The notes under the pieces are model-generated. The model was not told the DNA's origin, did no database searches, and worked only from the letters and a program-made list of their open reading frames with translations. 64,000 nt of DNA from Prinia subflava (Eukaryota; Chordata; Aves; Passeriformes; Cisticolidae): contig NC_086283.1 in the NCBI RefSeq assembly GCF_021018805.1, positions 17,822,162 through 17,886,161 of the forward strand. The letters run 5' to 3'. The translations under genes and the position numbers were made by a program. Within the stretch, counting starts at the first letter, position 1, and each line of letters starts with the position of its first letter. Below are positions 63,122 through 64,000 of this stretch, in pieces.

Positions 63122-64000
63122 TGAGGAGAAACTTGGGAAAAAACACCCCTTAAGTTCTATTCCTCAGCAGAACAGAATCAAACCTGTTTGTGCCCCTGTG
63201 CCAGCGATGGGGAAGACAGAGAAGCACTGAATTCTCTCCACCTAAGTGTTGGGTCTGATCTGGGAAGGGGCTTTTTGGTGTCTGCCATCATCCACGGTGC
63301 TCTCAGGGTACAGACCTGTGTCCTGACTTTGCTCCCACAGGAGTTAGGAAAGATCAATAATCTTGACAAAGACTCTCAAGAACCACCCCTGACAACCCTG
63401 TTTGGGAAACACGAAGGTTGTGACAAATTAGTCAAGGGTAACATCTTCATTTCCTGCCTACCTCTTACCTCTGGGGCACCTACATTTCCACAGTTCATTG
63501 ATATTCTGGAGCTGCAGAAAGCGATTGTGACTTTCTCCTTTAACTTTGAAATATTCAAATAGTGGCTGGTAATTTTATTTTTCAAAATTTCAATACATAA
63601 GCATTTATCTCAAGGACTGAATAAAATGATTCAGGTAACCTTAGAATGCAGATAGCTCAGCAGTAACTAATTTGCTATCTTTGATACACCAGAGGTGAAC
63701 AGATTAAGCAAGCTAGTTTGCTATCTACTAGATAAGAGAGGAATGTATTATCATTTTCTCTGATTAGTATCTTGTGCAGGTAATTATACTTCTCCTTTGC
63801 ACATAATTAAAGTGAAGGTTGATTTCCATTCATTCTTCACAGTGGTAAAATTATCAAGTTACTTCTCAACTAATTATTTTCTGTAGTATAGCCCTGTTTC
63901 AGATCGCTGTCACATTCCATTTAGCAAACACAATAGCTCTGAATAAGACTTAGCACAGTCTGGGACTTTTATGCTATTAATTTGTAGGGGAAAAAATCTT
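63122..64000. other. Unique noncoding DNA; AT-rich, possibly conserved tail
   Basis: The 124-codon plus-strand frame at 63188-63562 has no recognisable domain. From about 63560 the text is AT-rich, repeat-free and frame-free, with CTAATTATTTTC and GGTAATTATAC words, and could contain a conserved element running off the window. Confidence 0.35.

Overview
This window looks like nuclear DNA of a bird, most likely a passerine. The evidence is the 3' ends of CR1 LINEs, the typical bird retroposon, at five or more places, together with several short solo LTRs of endogenous retroviruses. I see no mammalian Alu, B1 or L1-like sequence, and nothing suggesting a bacterium, phage or organelle. I recognised no protein-coding exon, rRNA, tRNA, CRISPR array or bacterial-style operon. 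All open reading frames are short (167 codons at most), overlap on both strands and match no family I know. The window is therefore a gene desert or the inside of a very long intron; sequence alone cannot separate the two.

Layout. 0-10 kb: unique noncoding DNA with CR1 relics at about 1.95-2.2 kb (minus) and 7.3-7.5 kb (plus), and a possible conserved noncoding block near 6.8-7.1 kb. 10.3-10.9 kb: an LTR-like element with inverted ends. 11.3-12.5 kb: a 45-bp tandem duplication, a short direct repeat and a CR1 end. 12.5-31 kb: mostly unique DNA with CR1 ends at 21.6 and 29.8 kb. 31-34 kb: a long T tract, a degenerate 9-10-bp array and an A-rich tract. 36.75 kb: a CR1 scrap. 40.8-41.0 kb: a clean six-copy 36-bp minisatellite. 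48.5-52.7 kb: three solo LTRs, two of one family in opposite orientation and one of another family. 53-60 kb: AT-rich DNA with several blocks that look like conserved noncoding elements, the best at about 57.5-57.75 kb. 62.5-63.1 kb: a third copy of the first LTR family. 63.1-64 kb: more AT-rich unique DNA.

The strongest result is the set of four solo LTRs whose ends and 6-bp target-site duplications can be read directly. The three related ones were defined by comparing them with each other. No undescribed biological system is visible. The remaining leads are candidate regulatory elements, which need cross-species alignment to confirm.
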